From Priapulus caudatus (taxonomy: Eukaryota > Priapulida > Priapulimorpha > Priapulimorphida > Priapulidae): 39,996 nt of DNA. Below, piece by piece: positions 19,612-36,557 of the stretch (position 1 is the stretch's first letter; every line of letters starts with the position of its first letter). Where the stretch lies: contig NW_014577241.1 in assembly GCF_000485595.1 (NCBI RefSeq), positions 183,851 to 223,846 of the forward strand, given 5' to 3'. A program made the translations under genes and the position numbers. The notes below the pieces were generated by a model, which was given only the letters and a program-made list of their open reading frames with translations, was not told where the DNA came from and did no database searches.

Positions 19612-20443
19612 TTATTCATCATCTGAATCATCATTATACTCATCGTCATCAATTGCATCGAATTCTACTTCATTGTCGTTTTCAGCTTGCTTATTTTTGA
19701 TATTGTCTTGTAAAACTGCAGAAATATGTGCACTTCATGTTGTTCTGGACACAAGTGCAACTCTCGTCACTACGAGTCATAGCAACAGTTGCATGAAATC
19801 CAGCCCCATCACCAGTCTCCGGGGCAGGTGGTCATCCCCCCAATCAATGACCAAGTTCCCCATCTTTTTCTTCCACATGACGACAGGGAAGGAATCTCAG
19901 GAAATGCGTCCATGGTCTCTTCCAGAACAAGCGCTTGATATTGGCCCTCGTGCATGATTGTGAAGAGGCACAAGGTGGCAGCTGTCAGGATTCAGCCTCT
20001 CCTTTCTTTGCAGAAGATGTTGAACCTCAACTCATTGACATTCTCATCACTGTCTCGCACTGTACAGGATGGCATACAGAGACTCAATGCTTTGCAGGAA
20101 GGCGGTTGATGATATTTCCAGTATTTGCCAAAGCATTGAGTGTATTCAATCTGTCTATCATGTTCAACAACTTGAGGCTGTTGACTTTGCCTTCCGCGTA
20201 CTGTACTGTATTGTGTAGCTTACTGTATTCAACCGGTTATTGCATGTAATCCCAGGAGACCGCCACATTTTTTTCCGGACCCAGTGTGGCCTTCTAACTT
20301 CTGAACATCTAACATACTGCAGTGCGCGATTTGTGTCCAGACTTCATTAAAATGGAGCATTCCAACTGTAATGGAAAATGCCATGCCAAAACCAGGACAT
20401 CTGTATTCTCAGATACAATGCACTACTGCAGCAATCCAGGACT
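19612..20443 (-). pseudogene. Decayed copy of a repetitive invertebrate gene (HAITGCD-type domain plus cysteine-rich tail)
   Basis: Read on the minus strand from the N gap downward, separate frames give ENTDVLVLAW, GLLGLHAITG (a stop replaces the usual Cys), EGKVNSLKLLN, VRDSDENVNELRFNIFCKE, SDESCTCVQNNMKCTYFC and an acidic end DDDEYNDDSDDE followed by a stop. From memory, this order is that of a multicopy family of uncharacterised proteins in marine invertebrates, with a PIN/FEN-like TGCD motif and a CXC-like cysteine tail. At least three frameshifts and two in-frame stops show that this copy is dead. It is cut by the assembly gap at 20444. Function of the family is not known to me; its copy number suggests a link to mobile DNA. 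Confidence 0.6.
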
Positions 20444-20453
20444 NNNNNNNNNN
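20444..20453. other. Assembly gap (10 N)
   Basis: Ten unknown bases. The gene remnant on its left does not continue visibly on its right. Confidence 1.
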
Positions 20454-21490
20454 CACTATTTTATCTCATAAAATAATGGTCGGATTTTTAATATCTGCAA
20501 CTTTTAATAGTCCAAATCTTAGTACATAGGATACGAGTAACGTGCCTGCTGTAAAACTTGTAGTAAAAAAGCGTTACAAATTGTAACCGAAATCCATAGA
20601 TTGAGCCTATGAGCGAGAGCGCCATCTGTCGTGGAGTTTGACCATAAAACAGGAGTTTGAGGCACGTGATTTGTATCAACCAATGGCAGCGCTCGCTAAA
20701 GCCCTATGTTCTTGAGTGACATAGGAAAAAAGATCACGCGTGCAGCTTGTGGGAGTGAGAGGCCGAAAAAGTTTATTTAATGAGTCTTCGCGCTATTTGC
20801 TTTCCAATCGTGCACATTTTACATTTACACACTTTCTTTGATATATTGTAATTTTTTAAGTAATATTTAAAATTCAATTAAAACGTTTTTAATTTTGATA
20901 ATCTTTATCAATAAGTCATGTGCTTGCTTCAGTACGAGGGTGTAAGACGGGTACCCCCGGGTATCATCTTTAGCCTCTATTACACAGCTTACATGTTTGC
21001 GGCGTAAGTTGCCATCTACAACATCAATGGAAGATGGTTGTCCTTGTAAATTTTAGGTGTTTATATACCTTCACCTTGTGTATTTGATGAATACGATCGA
21101 TGCGTATGAACATTGGTTTGAATCTGGCCCGTTACGAGTCAAACTTGTAAGTAAGAGCACAAAGCACAGAAAGTTTGGCCGTTTCAATAATTAAAGTCGT
21201 GGCAAATAAACACTAAAAGCACCAAAAAAGTTCAACACTCATCGCTGACGAAATTCCCGCATCAAAAAGTCGCCATATGAAATTCCCGCCTCAAAAAATC
21301 AACAATCTACAGTCAGCACTATATGGAAGACAAACAGTAAAAATTTGAGTAAAAACTGTCAACAAAGAAGTTATGACATTTTTCAATCTTATTTTGCATA
21401 TGTACAAGACTTGATAATGATACATTCACTAAGTTCTATTGGTTTGTATATGAAAGATGAATGTTGATCTAAATCCCTCATCAAAATCTC
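20454..21490. other. Unassigned AT-rich spacer
   Basis: No convincing exon or RNA gene. A short direct repeat aaattcccgc(a/c)tcaaaaa occurs twice near 21250-21300. Confidence 0.4.
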
Positions 21491-21496
21491 AACAAT

Positions 21497-21925
21497 GCCT
21501 GACGAGAACCATGAAATCAACTTTCATCGGCCTTACACAAACTGTCGGAGGGCGCTGCGTTTGCCGATCGCTATGCACATTGGGAATGCGTACATCACAG
21601 GTCAACAGAAATGGCGCTCAGTATATTCGCCGCTCGTCACTTCGAATTTTTGTAACAGGTTATATTAGTTTAATACAGATTATTGTGATACATAGTAAGT
21701 TCCAAGATAACGGAGAAAGGTTCGTGTTGAGAATAAACCCAGTTTGGAAGTTCTAGTCTCTGAAAACGCACCAGCAAACCGCCCTGGGTGATTAACTAAG
21801 GGGTTCCTCCACACAAAAGGATAGGGACGCTTTGTAACCTTACTTTTGTGGGGTCACATTATTGTATTTACAACAAACGGACTACATTAGGCCGATGAAA
21901 GTTGATGTCATGGTTCTCGTCAGCG
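21497..21925. repeat. Inverted repeat pair
   Basis: A 35-bp stretch starting CTGACGAGAACCATGAAATC near 21499 recurs inverted near 21890-21925 with one mismatch. This suggests a fold-back element of about 430 bp. Confidence 0.65.
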
Positions 21926-22115
21926 CCCGCATCAAATTTTACTCCCTTGGTCGGTGAATCCGCTCTTCAAACCGAAGTAACGTCACAGAAGTTCTAGTCT
22001 CTGAAAATACACCAGCAAACCTGCCCGAGTGATTCACTCGGGCATTCCTCCGCAAAAAGGTATAGGCTCGCGTTGTAACCCTATCCTCTTGGGTTTGGGT
22101 TACATTATTGTATCT
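21751..22115. repeat. Diverged direct duplication (about 120 bp)
   Basis: Blocks starting gttctagtctctgaaaa at 21751 and about 21990 share order and many words (accagcaaac, ttcctcc, cacattattgtat-like ends) at a spacing of about 240 bp. Confidence 0.65.
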
Positions 22116-22135
22116 AGTAGTGGTACTGATATCAT

Positions 22136-22516
22136 AGGGTCTATGTCCCCCGGGGTACTGCCGGAACGTACCCTGGTACTATATTATACACAGGCACTTG
22201 AAGCGTATCAACTGTAAACACACGCCGCCGCCATTGCGCGTACACTTACACATATTAATTATTATGTTTATGTACTTATTTATGTGTAAGTGTACGCGCA
22301 ATGGCGGCGGCGTGTGTTTACAGTTGATACGCTTCAAGTGCCTGTGATATTATATGCCGGACCGTACCTCTCCTACTCCACTAACGAGTCTAGGCTAGGG
22401 AGTCGCCTACGCCTACTCCCTAACCCGAACCTTAACCCTAACCCTAATCCTAACCCTAACCATATCAAATAGTGACCAGGGTACGTTCCGGCAGTACCCT
22501 GGGGGACATAGACCCT
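22136..22516. mobile_element. Telomere-motif fold-back element, copy 2, with nested insertion
   Basis: Same ends and interior order as the copy at 11267, including actccactaacgagtctagg and a CCCTAA-like array. It is longer because a 158-bp palindrome (22189-22346) interrupts it just after the first hairpin word, where copy 1 is continuous. Confidence 0.8.
22189..22346. mobile_element. Perfect palindromic insertion, 65-bp arms
   Basis: Arms 22189-22253 and 22282-22346 are exact reverse complements by eye, with a 28-base loop. Ends are CACAGGCACTTGAAGCG. Flanks carry attat on both sides, a possible target duplication. Confidence 0.9.
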
Positions 22517-22555
22517 ATGAGCCTTACTTACGCTCATACTCATACTCATAGTCAT

Positions 22556-22808
22556 AGGGTCTATGTCCCCCAGGGCCAGGGTATTATCGGAGGGTACTCT
22601 GGGTACGGTTCGATATATCGGAACGTACCCTGGTAACTATCTGATATGGTTAGGGTTAGGGAGTAGGCGTAGGCGACTCCCTAGACTCGTTAGTGGAGTA
22701 GGCGAGTTACAGTCCGGCATATTAGATAGTACCAGGGTACCCTACGTTCCAATATATCGAACCGTACCCAGGGTACCCTCCGATAGTACCCTGGTGGACA
22801 TAGACCCT
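22556..22808. mobile_element. Telomere-motif fold-back element, copy 3 (inverted)
   Basis: Same family as the copies at 11267 and 22136 but in the opposite orientation: the interior reads ggttagggttaggg followed by the reversed actccctagactcgttag block. It lies only 40 bp from copy 2. Confidence 0.8.
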
Positions 22809-22946
22809 CTCAACCTTACTTACTTCTAAGACTTAGTCTACGATAATGCAAACCCTTTAAAAATACCTAAATGCCTCGAAATGTATACCCCCAATTATAG
22901 CTGTTTAATTACAATTTTATTTATATAAATCTTTATATGAGTGTTA

Positions 22947-23297
22947 CAGGGGTAGAAATTAATTTTTGAACAAGGGAGTCCAACGGACTCACTACCCTCC
23001 AAAAGGGGGAGTCCGCAGCAAAATGAGGGAGTCCGCAGTCTAAGATTCAAAATTAAAGATATTAACAATAGTGCATGTGCTTATTTTTAAGATTCATGCA
23101 GTTGCACGTCTGCCAAATTTTCTTTGGACATTAGCTGAACAAATACATTAATTTCGAAAGGCCGTGCTCCGGAACAAACTAGTTAGTATGGCAGAATTTT
23201 CTGGGAGTCACACGGACTCCTGCATATGTCAAATCAGGGAGTCCGCCAGTAAATCAGGGAGTATTTGATTCTGGACTCCCGTTAATTTCGCACCCTG
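22947..23297. mobile_element. CAGGG-ended (hAT-like) element with GGGAGTCC repeats
   Basis: Ends CAGGGGTAGAAATTAA and TTAATTTCGCACCCTG. The interior has many copies of gggagtcc and ggactcc in both orientations. Flanks are not identical, so the target duplication is lost or the edges are off by a few bases. Confidence 0.65.
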
Positions 23298-23393
23298 GTG
23301 ACAGAGTGTGTTTGCATGTGACATGATGTGTGCATCCGTGCGCATATTAATTTTTTTTAACAAATTCAAACTGGAAATGTATTACACTTGCAG

Positions 23394-24268
23394 TTCCTGC
23401 CGCAGCATTTCCGCCAGCAGTACCATATCCGTATTTGCAACCGGGGCTGTTGCCGCCAGAGGCGATGATGCAACAGCCGATTCAGTACATGTTACCCGGG
23501 CAACCTCCGGGCGTGATGGCAATGCCGCAGCCCATGCAATACATCGTCCCGTCTCCGATCCAGAGATCCGTGCCCCAGGCAGTCGCCGAGCAGCAGTATT
23601 ACTACTACCAGCAGATGGCAGCAGCGTCGCAGGCGCAGCAGCTGGCGGCGGCGCAGCAGCAGCACCAGCAGGTGGCCGTGTCTCAGGCGCGGCAACGCGC
23701 GGCGGCGGCGTCCGCGTCCGCGAAACACCAGATGGCGCAGCAGGCGGCGCTGAATCTCGCTCAACAGAAGCTTGCCACGCAGCAGCAGGCGGCGTTCTCG
23801 ATGGCCCAGCAACAGATGGCAGCACAGCACAAGGCTGCCATCGCGAGAGCTCACCAACAGATCGCTGCAATGCATCACGTTGCGGCGACTCGGGCATCGT
23901 CCGCGGCAACCTTCACGACGTCTGCCTGTCACGCAGCGCAGATGACGACGCACGCTAGCGCCATGCGGGAAACCGCAAAGAGTGTAGACGTCAAAGATTG
24001 CAATCAGGTTCAAGTCCAACCTGAAAAACAAACTGCTGATCCAGGTTTAACCGAAGAGTCGATGAAGCAGTTGCCGTCGGCGACTGGTAAAGACTCCGGC
24101 TCAGTCTCAGGTCGACATGGTGTGATGCAATCAGTCAGGGAATCTTCACCTCTAAAGAAACCTACAGGAGCTAATCTGCCGTCGGGTAATGACTGCACAC
24201 TATTTATCAGTGCAGTGATGCTTTATCATTCAGGAATAACTACTGCGAGCTTGTTTGATGCATATTAA
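23394..24268 (+). CDS. Last exon of an Ala/Gln-rich protein (5' partial)
   Basis: After an acceptor (TTACACTTGCAG) at 23382-23393, the frame is open for 290 residues to TAA. The exon begins with two bases of a split codon. It starts with a Pro/Met/Gln region (PAAFPPAVPYPYLQPG), then about 100 residues of Ala/Gln-rich, helix-prone sequence with a YYYY cluster, and ends in an ordinary mixed-composition tail, TTASLFDAY. The composition resembles prion-like or coactivator-type domains. I do not recognise the family and find no upstream exon in the window, so the rest could be anywhere between 18 and 23 kb or further. Frames on the other strand are shadows of the GC-rich codons. A poly(A) signal lies 24 bases after the stop. 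Confidence 0.65.
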
Positions 24269-24291
24269 ATTGTCAGATGAAATTGTTTAAT

Positions 24292-24297
24292 AATAAA
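24292..24297 (+). terminator. AATAAA poly(A) signal
   Basis: Consensus hexamer 24 bases past the stop of the Ala/Gln-rich exon, followed by a T-rich stretch. Confidence 0.6.
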
Positions 24298-24382
24298 ACG
24301 ATACAAATTTACGATTTATCATAATTTTTCTGCTCTATAACAGTCAATTCATAGTTTGTGATTTAACGGTGACTGACACGCC

Positions 24383-24415
24383 TGACGTCACGAGCAATGC
24401 ACACGTCAACACGTG
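24383..24415 (+). promoter_or_regulatory. CRE and E-box between two genes (candidate POP1 promoter)
   Basis: TGACGTCA at 24383-24390 is the full palindromic CREB/ATF site, and CACGTG at 24410-24415 is an E-box. They lie between the poly(A) signal of the upstream gene and the first POP1 exon I can identify. Promoter function is inferred from position only. Confidence 0.4.
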
Positions 24416-24487
24416 ACACACGAACTGGCGTGCAGGTCTTCCTCACACATTTCATCATTTCTTCGCTCTCTGTCTGTCTCGCCATAG

Positions 24488-31486
<6,999 letters not shown>

Positions 31487-34400
31487 CCGCTGGTGGCTGA
31501 ACGTGCAAGCGGGACCGGGTCATTCGTGCGTTGAATGTCGTCAGAGCGTTCGTGAAAAATGGAAGCACGTTGCGTTTACATAGTCCTGACTTTTCATCGG
31601 CCGTCAGTGTTGTATACAACGAAGCTTCTGTTAGAAAGGTGAGGCAGCGGAGGTTGCCAGGTCCACCAGACACGGTGAGTGAATAAGAGATTGGATATCA
31701 TTGTTGCATCTTTAGTGTCATCGAAAATCTATCACTACTGAAAATGTACAACTCCTAACATCGTGGAGAATTGGTCCATCTCGAAAGCTCCTGTCTTCAT
31801 TGTATATTTCACCAGCAAAATCTACAATCTTATTATCATTTTGATTCGAGCTTGTAATTTTCTCAACAACACACACTGTTTTGCAATAAGTCATAACGTG
31901 CGTGCTTTTCAATGAATCTCCTGTGTTTGCATTCCAAAACTAGTCAATATTGCGAATGTTATATGCCAGGATGACACGCATTACTTTTAGTTGCGTGTAC
32001 TTATACTGATACGTATTACTTGCAATACTGTGTGCATTACTGATATTCATTTAGGCAGATAAACGCAAGGAAACAACACTAGTTAATATTTTCAATTTAC
32101 ATGTTAATTTAAATGATTTAATGAGTATAATTACTGTAATAAATAGACACCAAGTGACCAAGAACGTGCATTTTGATGACGAGATTTAAGCAATTGCAAG
32201 CTTCTGAGATGGGCCAACTTTCATTTGGGAGATGTAAATATTCAGTACTGTGATGTATTTTTGTCGTTTCCATTGAAGATTTCTTCCCACGTAGTCTGAA
32301 GCATGCTTGTTTTGCGAATTGCCATAATGCATAATGCAACGCCATACCACCCAGCTACTAGTACTACACATTTCCTGCAATAATTATGCCTTTCATTGCG
32401 TGTCTTGTTACGTGTTTCGCGTCTTGGTTTACGTAATATAACAAGCCTTGATTAGTGAACACTTAATCATACTTTGCTCATCGTAAATTAGTGTATTTAG
32501 TAGTCGTTAGTGCACCGCGTTCATTTTCTTGTATATCACTGTATCACAGGCATAGCATGGCAGTTGTGTTTAGATAGATGTTAATTTGCAAAAAAGAAAT
32601 CAGTGCTGCAATTGTCGTACGTGGCTTGGATTGTGTGGGAAGATTCCTTTAATTGCACATGATACACCCACCCACCACATTTGCAGGTGATGTGCATGTC
32701 TCGGCAGGTTTTTGTGTCTTGATAATTGCGTAGTCGCGTATTATTGCTCACCTGCCAGCTGTTACGGGACGTGAGACAGGAATGTCAACCTTGTGAAATT
32801 TATTTACGCTTAAGAGATAATCATGTTTGATTGTGGCATGATATAGTCGGGAGTGAGTAAAAGGCGATGCCTTTTTTATTTACTCCTGATATAACGTACA
32901 CGTTTTTCGATGTTGCAATTGCAGTTGTTGCACACATAATTTCATGAATGATACTTCAAACTGTTTTGATCCATTTTCAGAGTATATTAAAAGTGAACTA
33001 CAAACATTGAACTTGTTGTCAGTAGTGTTTGATTGGCATTTTGGTAACTAAAATCAGTATTGCCTATATTATGAATATATATATAGTAATAGATTTATTC
33101 AAACAGCTGGAGTAACGTTAATAACCATATTTTTACATTTTTACTAATACGATATATCTCAAGGTTTCACTACAGCAACTACAAGACTGCTACACTGATG
33201 TAAAATAAACACAGTATTTATTTTTACAATAACCAGGAAGTAAACCTGTACAACATAATCAAAACATCGCTTAGACTCCATGGAATATTTCCTATCCAGG
33301 TATAGGAGATATGTTAAGCTGGACCAGAAATTAAACACGACAGCATAACCTTTTGATTTCTCACACAGCCTCTGTACAATTTAAGCTTAAAAGCACACTG
33401 CCAAATCACAGTGCCATTTACTGGCTTTAGCACAGACACACTACACTCCACTCTACCCTCTATACTGTTACCATGTTCAAGTGGAAAAGCTAGAGAGCTG
33501 CCAAGTTTTGTACATTACTATATATACACTCACGTGTTGTGGTGTTCTGCACGAATGGGGGTAGGGTGTCTGTGCTACTGTGGAAGGTATCCGCTAAAGC
33601 TACGACCACGGAAGACAAATGCACACGAGACCTGTTTAACATTTACATCCTACGTCTGGGGCGGCCAGCCAGTCGAGCTACGGCTATCCGTCTTGTAACC
33701 AGACAGCGATCGATATTGGCTATAGATGAGCCACTCTTGCCCGGCATCCTAGTGTGGATGAAGACTTTAAAAAGTTTTGGAAACCAGTGAATCATCGTTT
33801 GGCGGGAATGCTACTCGTTTTAGCGACTATTTCGTTGTTGTGTATTTGTAAGTATGCCGGTGTCATTCCCGACATGCCACCCCACCAAACAACAGCCAAC
33901 AGCCAACCCAACAGATCCAACCCAACATTGCACCTAATCTCTTGAAAACATTTCGCAGGAATTCATCAAACGAGCCATCAAGGTCACACATAGATTTTCA
34001 AAGTCATTTATCATATAAACTAGCATTACTGAAAAAGGCGTGTCCCGAATTGTACGACTCGGAAAACAGTTGAGCCCATTGATCCTATTAGATTTAATTT
34101 CCACCAATTAGAAGATTCACGTTATAGCAGTCAGTGTTGCTACACTTGTTCCTTGTATTTTCCCTGCATAGAAACGACAAGAAGCCCATCTAAGTGGAAC
34201 AACGTCCCAGGTGATGAGTGCCAATAGGAACAACCCCCCCTCCCCTAAATGTAGCACGCTCTCCTGGTTTGTAAAGCTGAACTTATCTCCACATTAAACA
34301 GCCAAACTAAGCATGATCGTTTGTAAAACAAAACAAAAAATCACCTTTCAATTCTCTACATTCCACGTACTGTTCAATCCCCCCGTTTCAGACAGCCACT

Positions 34401-34533
34401 TGTTCACATAGACCAGTCCTCAGGGCAATCGACGCACAAATCCATTACGGAGCTGGTAATGTGCAAAATTGTGTGATGCTAGTTGGTAATGAAGTGCGCA
34501 GGTGTTTTTCCAAGAAGAAATGTTTTTGCATCG
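31487..34533. other. POP1 3' region and intergenic spacer
   Basis: An AATAAA at 32138-32143, about 650 bp past the POP1 stop, is a candidate poly(A) signal. Beyond that I see no supported exon. An open stretch near 33754-33848 encodes a hydrophobic segment (MLLVLATISLLCI) before a good GTAAGT donor, but it has no ATG upstream of that point and no partner exon, so I do not call it. Confidence 0.4.
32842..32892. repeat. Imperfect palindrome
   Basis: Arms tatagtcgggagtgagtaaa and its near reverse complement around ggcgatgcc. Shares ACTCCTGAT with the palindrome at 3877-3920. Confidence 0.55.
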
Positions 34534-35006
34534 CACAATGCGCATCCAAATGCTAATTTCTCCAGTACTAGACTAGCAAATACTTCGTGGCATGCATAAT
34601 CACACTACCTTATGCCAAAATAAACTCTAGTTCCTCCCATTTCACTGCGCGTTTGCTTAAAACAAGAAAGAGGTGAGAAAACTGGCATTCTGGCGCCAAC
34701 GCCGACTTGTTTGCCAATTTAGCCTCGAAGTGGTTAGGTGACGTCACATGTTTTTATCTTTGCTACACCCGTACCGCTGTACCGCAGCACCGCTGCACGG
34801 TTGCTTGGGAGAGCAACGCAAAACTGTCGACAACATCGGAGAATTTGAACAACATTGGAGGTATTTTCAAATACCTTTTATAAGACAACGCGCAGTGAAA
34901 TGGGAGGAACTAGAGTTTATTTTGTCATAAGGTAGTGTGATTATGCATGCCACGAAGTATTTGTTAGTCTAGTACTGGAGAAATTAGCGTTTGGATGCGC
35001 ATTGTG
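34534..35006. mobile_element. Fold-back element with promoter-like centre
   Basis: 473 bp with arms of about 130 bp that are over 90 percent identical by eye, ending CACAATGCGCATCC. The unpaired centre (about 34666-34873) contains TGACGTCA at 34739-34746, a CCAAT word and ggcgccaa. No coding capacity recognised. Confidence 0.8.
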
Positions 35007-35786
35007 TGGCTTTAAATTACTACAGTAATTATTTTTTTTAAATGGGAAAAAATCGTTACCACAGTGTTTGGCTATGCTGCTTGATGTGGCAATAACGCAG
35101 TCTTGCAAACTAGTGCCAGTCGATTTTACTGATGCGCCACGCCAAATGGGATAGACCACTTCCAGATTTCAAAGCGTTGCATTAGCATGTATGACAACTT
35201 CACTTACTCTTAATGCCGCTGTCATTTGAAAACCCGATTCTAATACAGTTACTCCGGCACACGTCGTAGCTTGCAGCGTACGTGAAGTAAACACCCACAT
35301 TCAGGTGGTAGCTCCCCACCGATCTGTAACAGCCCCTCTGCATGCGACACCACCCCTGCCATTTCTGTTGGTATATCGAAGAGCAAATTGTGGGTATGGC
35401 CCAGTACACTGGCATTAGCAGGTTTTCTCGATCAATGGCTGTGCCGTTTCTTCGCTTGCACGAGCATTCAGACGAGCACTGGTATCATCCGCCTCTCATT
35501 CTCCCATTACCAGCTGCCTTGCATCTGCCTTAGATGGGAACAAACGACACCTGATGAGCAAGCGGCAGCAGAAATTTAATCCCAACGCAAAACGAATCAA
35601 TATCTAAACTAAATGGCTAATGTTCATTTTCGTACTTTGCTCATTCCGCATTAAAATAACTAACAACACTACTGAATTACCTTCCGCATTAACGTTTCGC
35701 AAAACTTTAAATCTTCGATAATCACGTTACGTAAATACGACAAGATGAAGCTAAACACATTACTTCATAATTACTTTGAGAATATA
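35007..35786. other. Spacer downstream of thioesterase gene
   Basis: Nothing recognisable. Short open frames at 35200-35579 show no domain and no supporting splice structure. Confidence 0.4.
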
Positions 35787-35796
35787 TTTATTTATT
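35787..35796 (-). terminator. Poly(A) signal of thioesterase gene
   Basis: Overlapping AATAAATAAA on the minus strand, about 140 bases after the stop codon. Confidence 0.6.
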
Positions 35797-35931
35797 AATA
35801 TGTATATAATTTATTTGTCGCTGAAAGAATTTTTGCAAAAAAAAATCATGACAAGAGTAGTTGTACGCTGACCACCACGATGGCTGTATCGTAGAGCCAT
35901 GACTACAACTAACCTCATTCGTCACGTTTTC

Positions 35932-36526
35932 CTACACGGGTGGAAGATGCTTATTGATAAATTGTTTAACATCGTCCATCTCCTAATAAAACAAAAGCTT
36001 CCGTTAGACCGTAGAGTAAAGTTCGTAGAGAAACGCAATACATTCAATCTCAAAACAGACGCTACAAAACCTGTGCCGCGATCTTACTTCTTCAACTTCT
36101 AAACCGTTCAGTTATCTGAACTCTCTTGCTCAAACACACGCTCCCTCTCTTTCTTCTCGACGCACTCTATCGCATGTCTCCTCCTAGGACTAGTTCCCCC
36201 TCACCTGTGGACAGGAGCTGTGCATCAAGCCTGCATAGGATTTGAACTCGTAATTCTTGACGAATGTCTTTAGCTTTTTCCCCGTGAGCTCGCCCCAGGC
36301 GAACGGAACCACGGGGTCAACATCCCCGTGCGCCTGGAATATCGCAGTCTCGGTGTTGCCCTTGACGATCTGCAAACAAACGCACGGGCGAATCACGCTT
36401 GAGGAATCAAAGCGGTCAGTATTAGAAGGCAGTTTATAATGATAGAGAATCACGAAACCAATCTGATTGAAATAGCAGCTTTACTAATAATGGAAAATTC
36501 TTGTAAAGAGATAGCGGGAGAGCGAA

Positions 36527-36557
<31 letters not shown>

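Noticed and set aside
22290-22829. Open frames with peptides such as GTVRYIGTYPG in fold-back elements
   Set aside because: They are translations of inverted repeats, appear in both orientations and have no domain.
33754-33945. Possible first exon of a membrane or secreted protein, with hydrophobic MLLVLATISLLCI before a GTAAGT donor
   Set aside because: No ATG opens the longer frame, no partner exon was found, and a short hydrophobic stretch alone is weak evidence.
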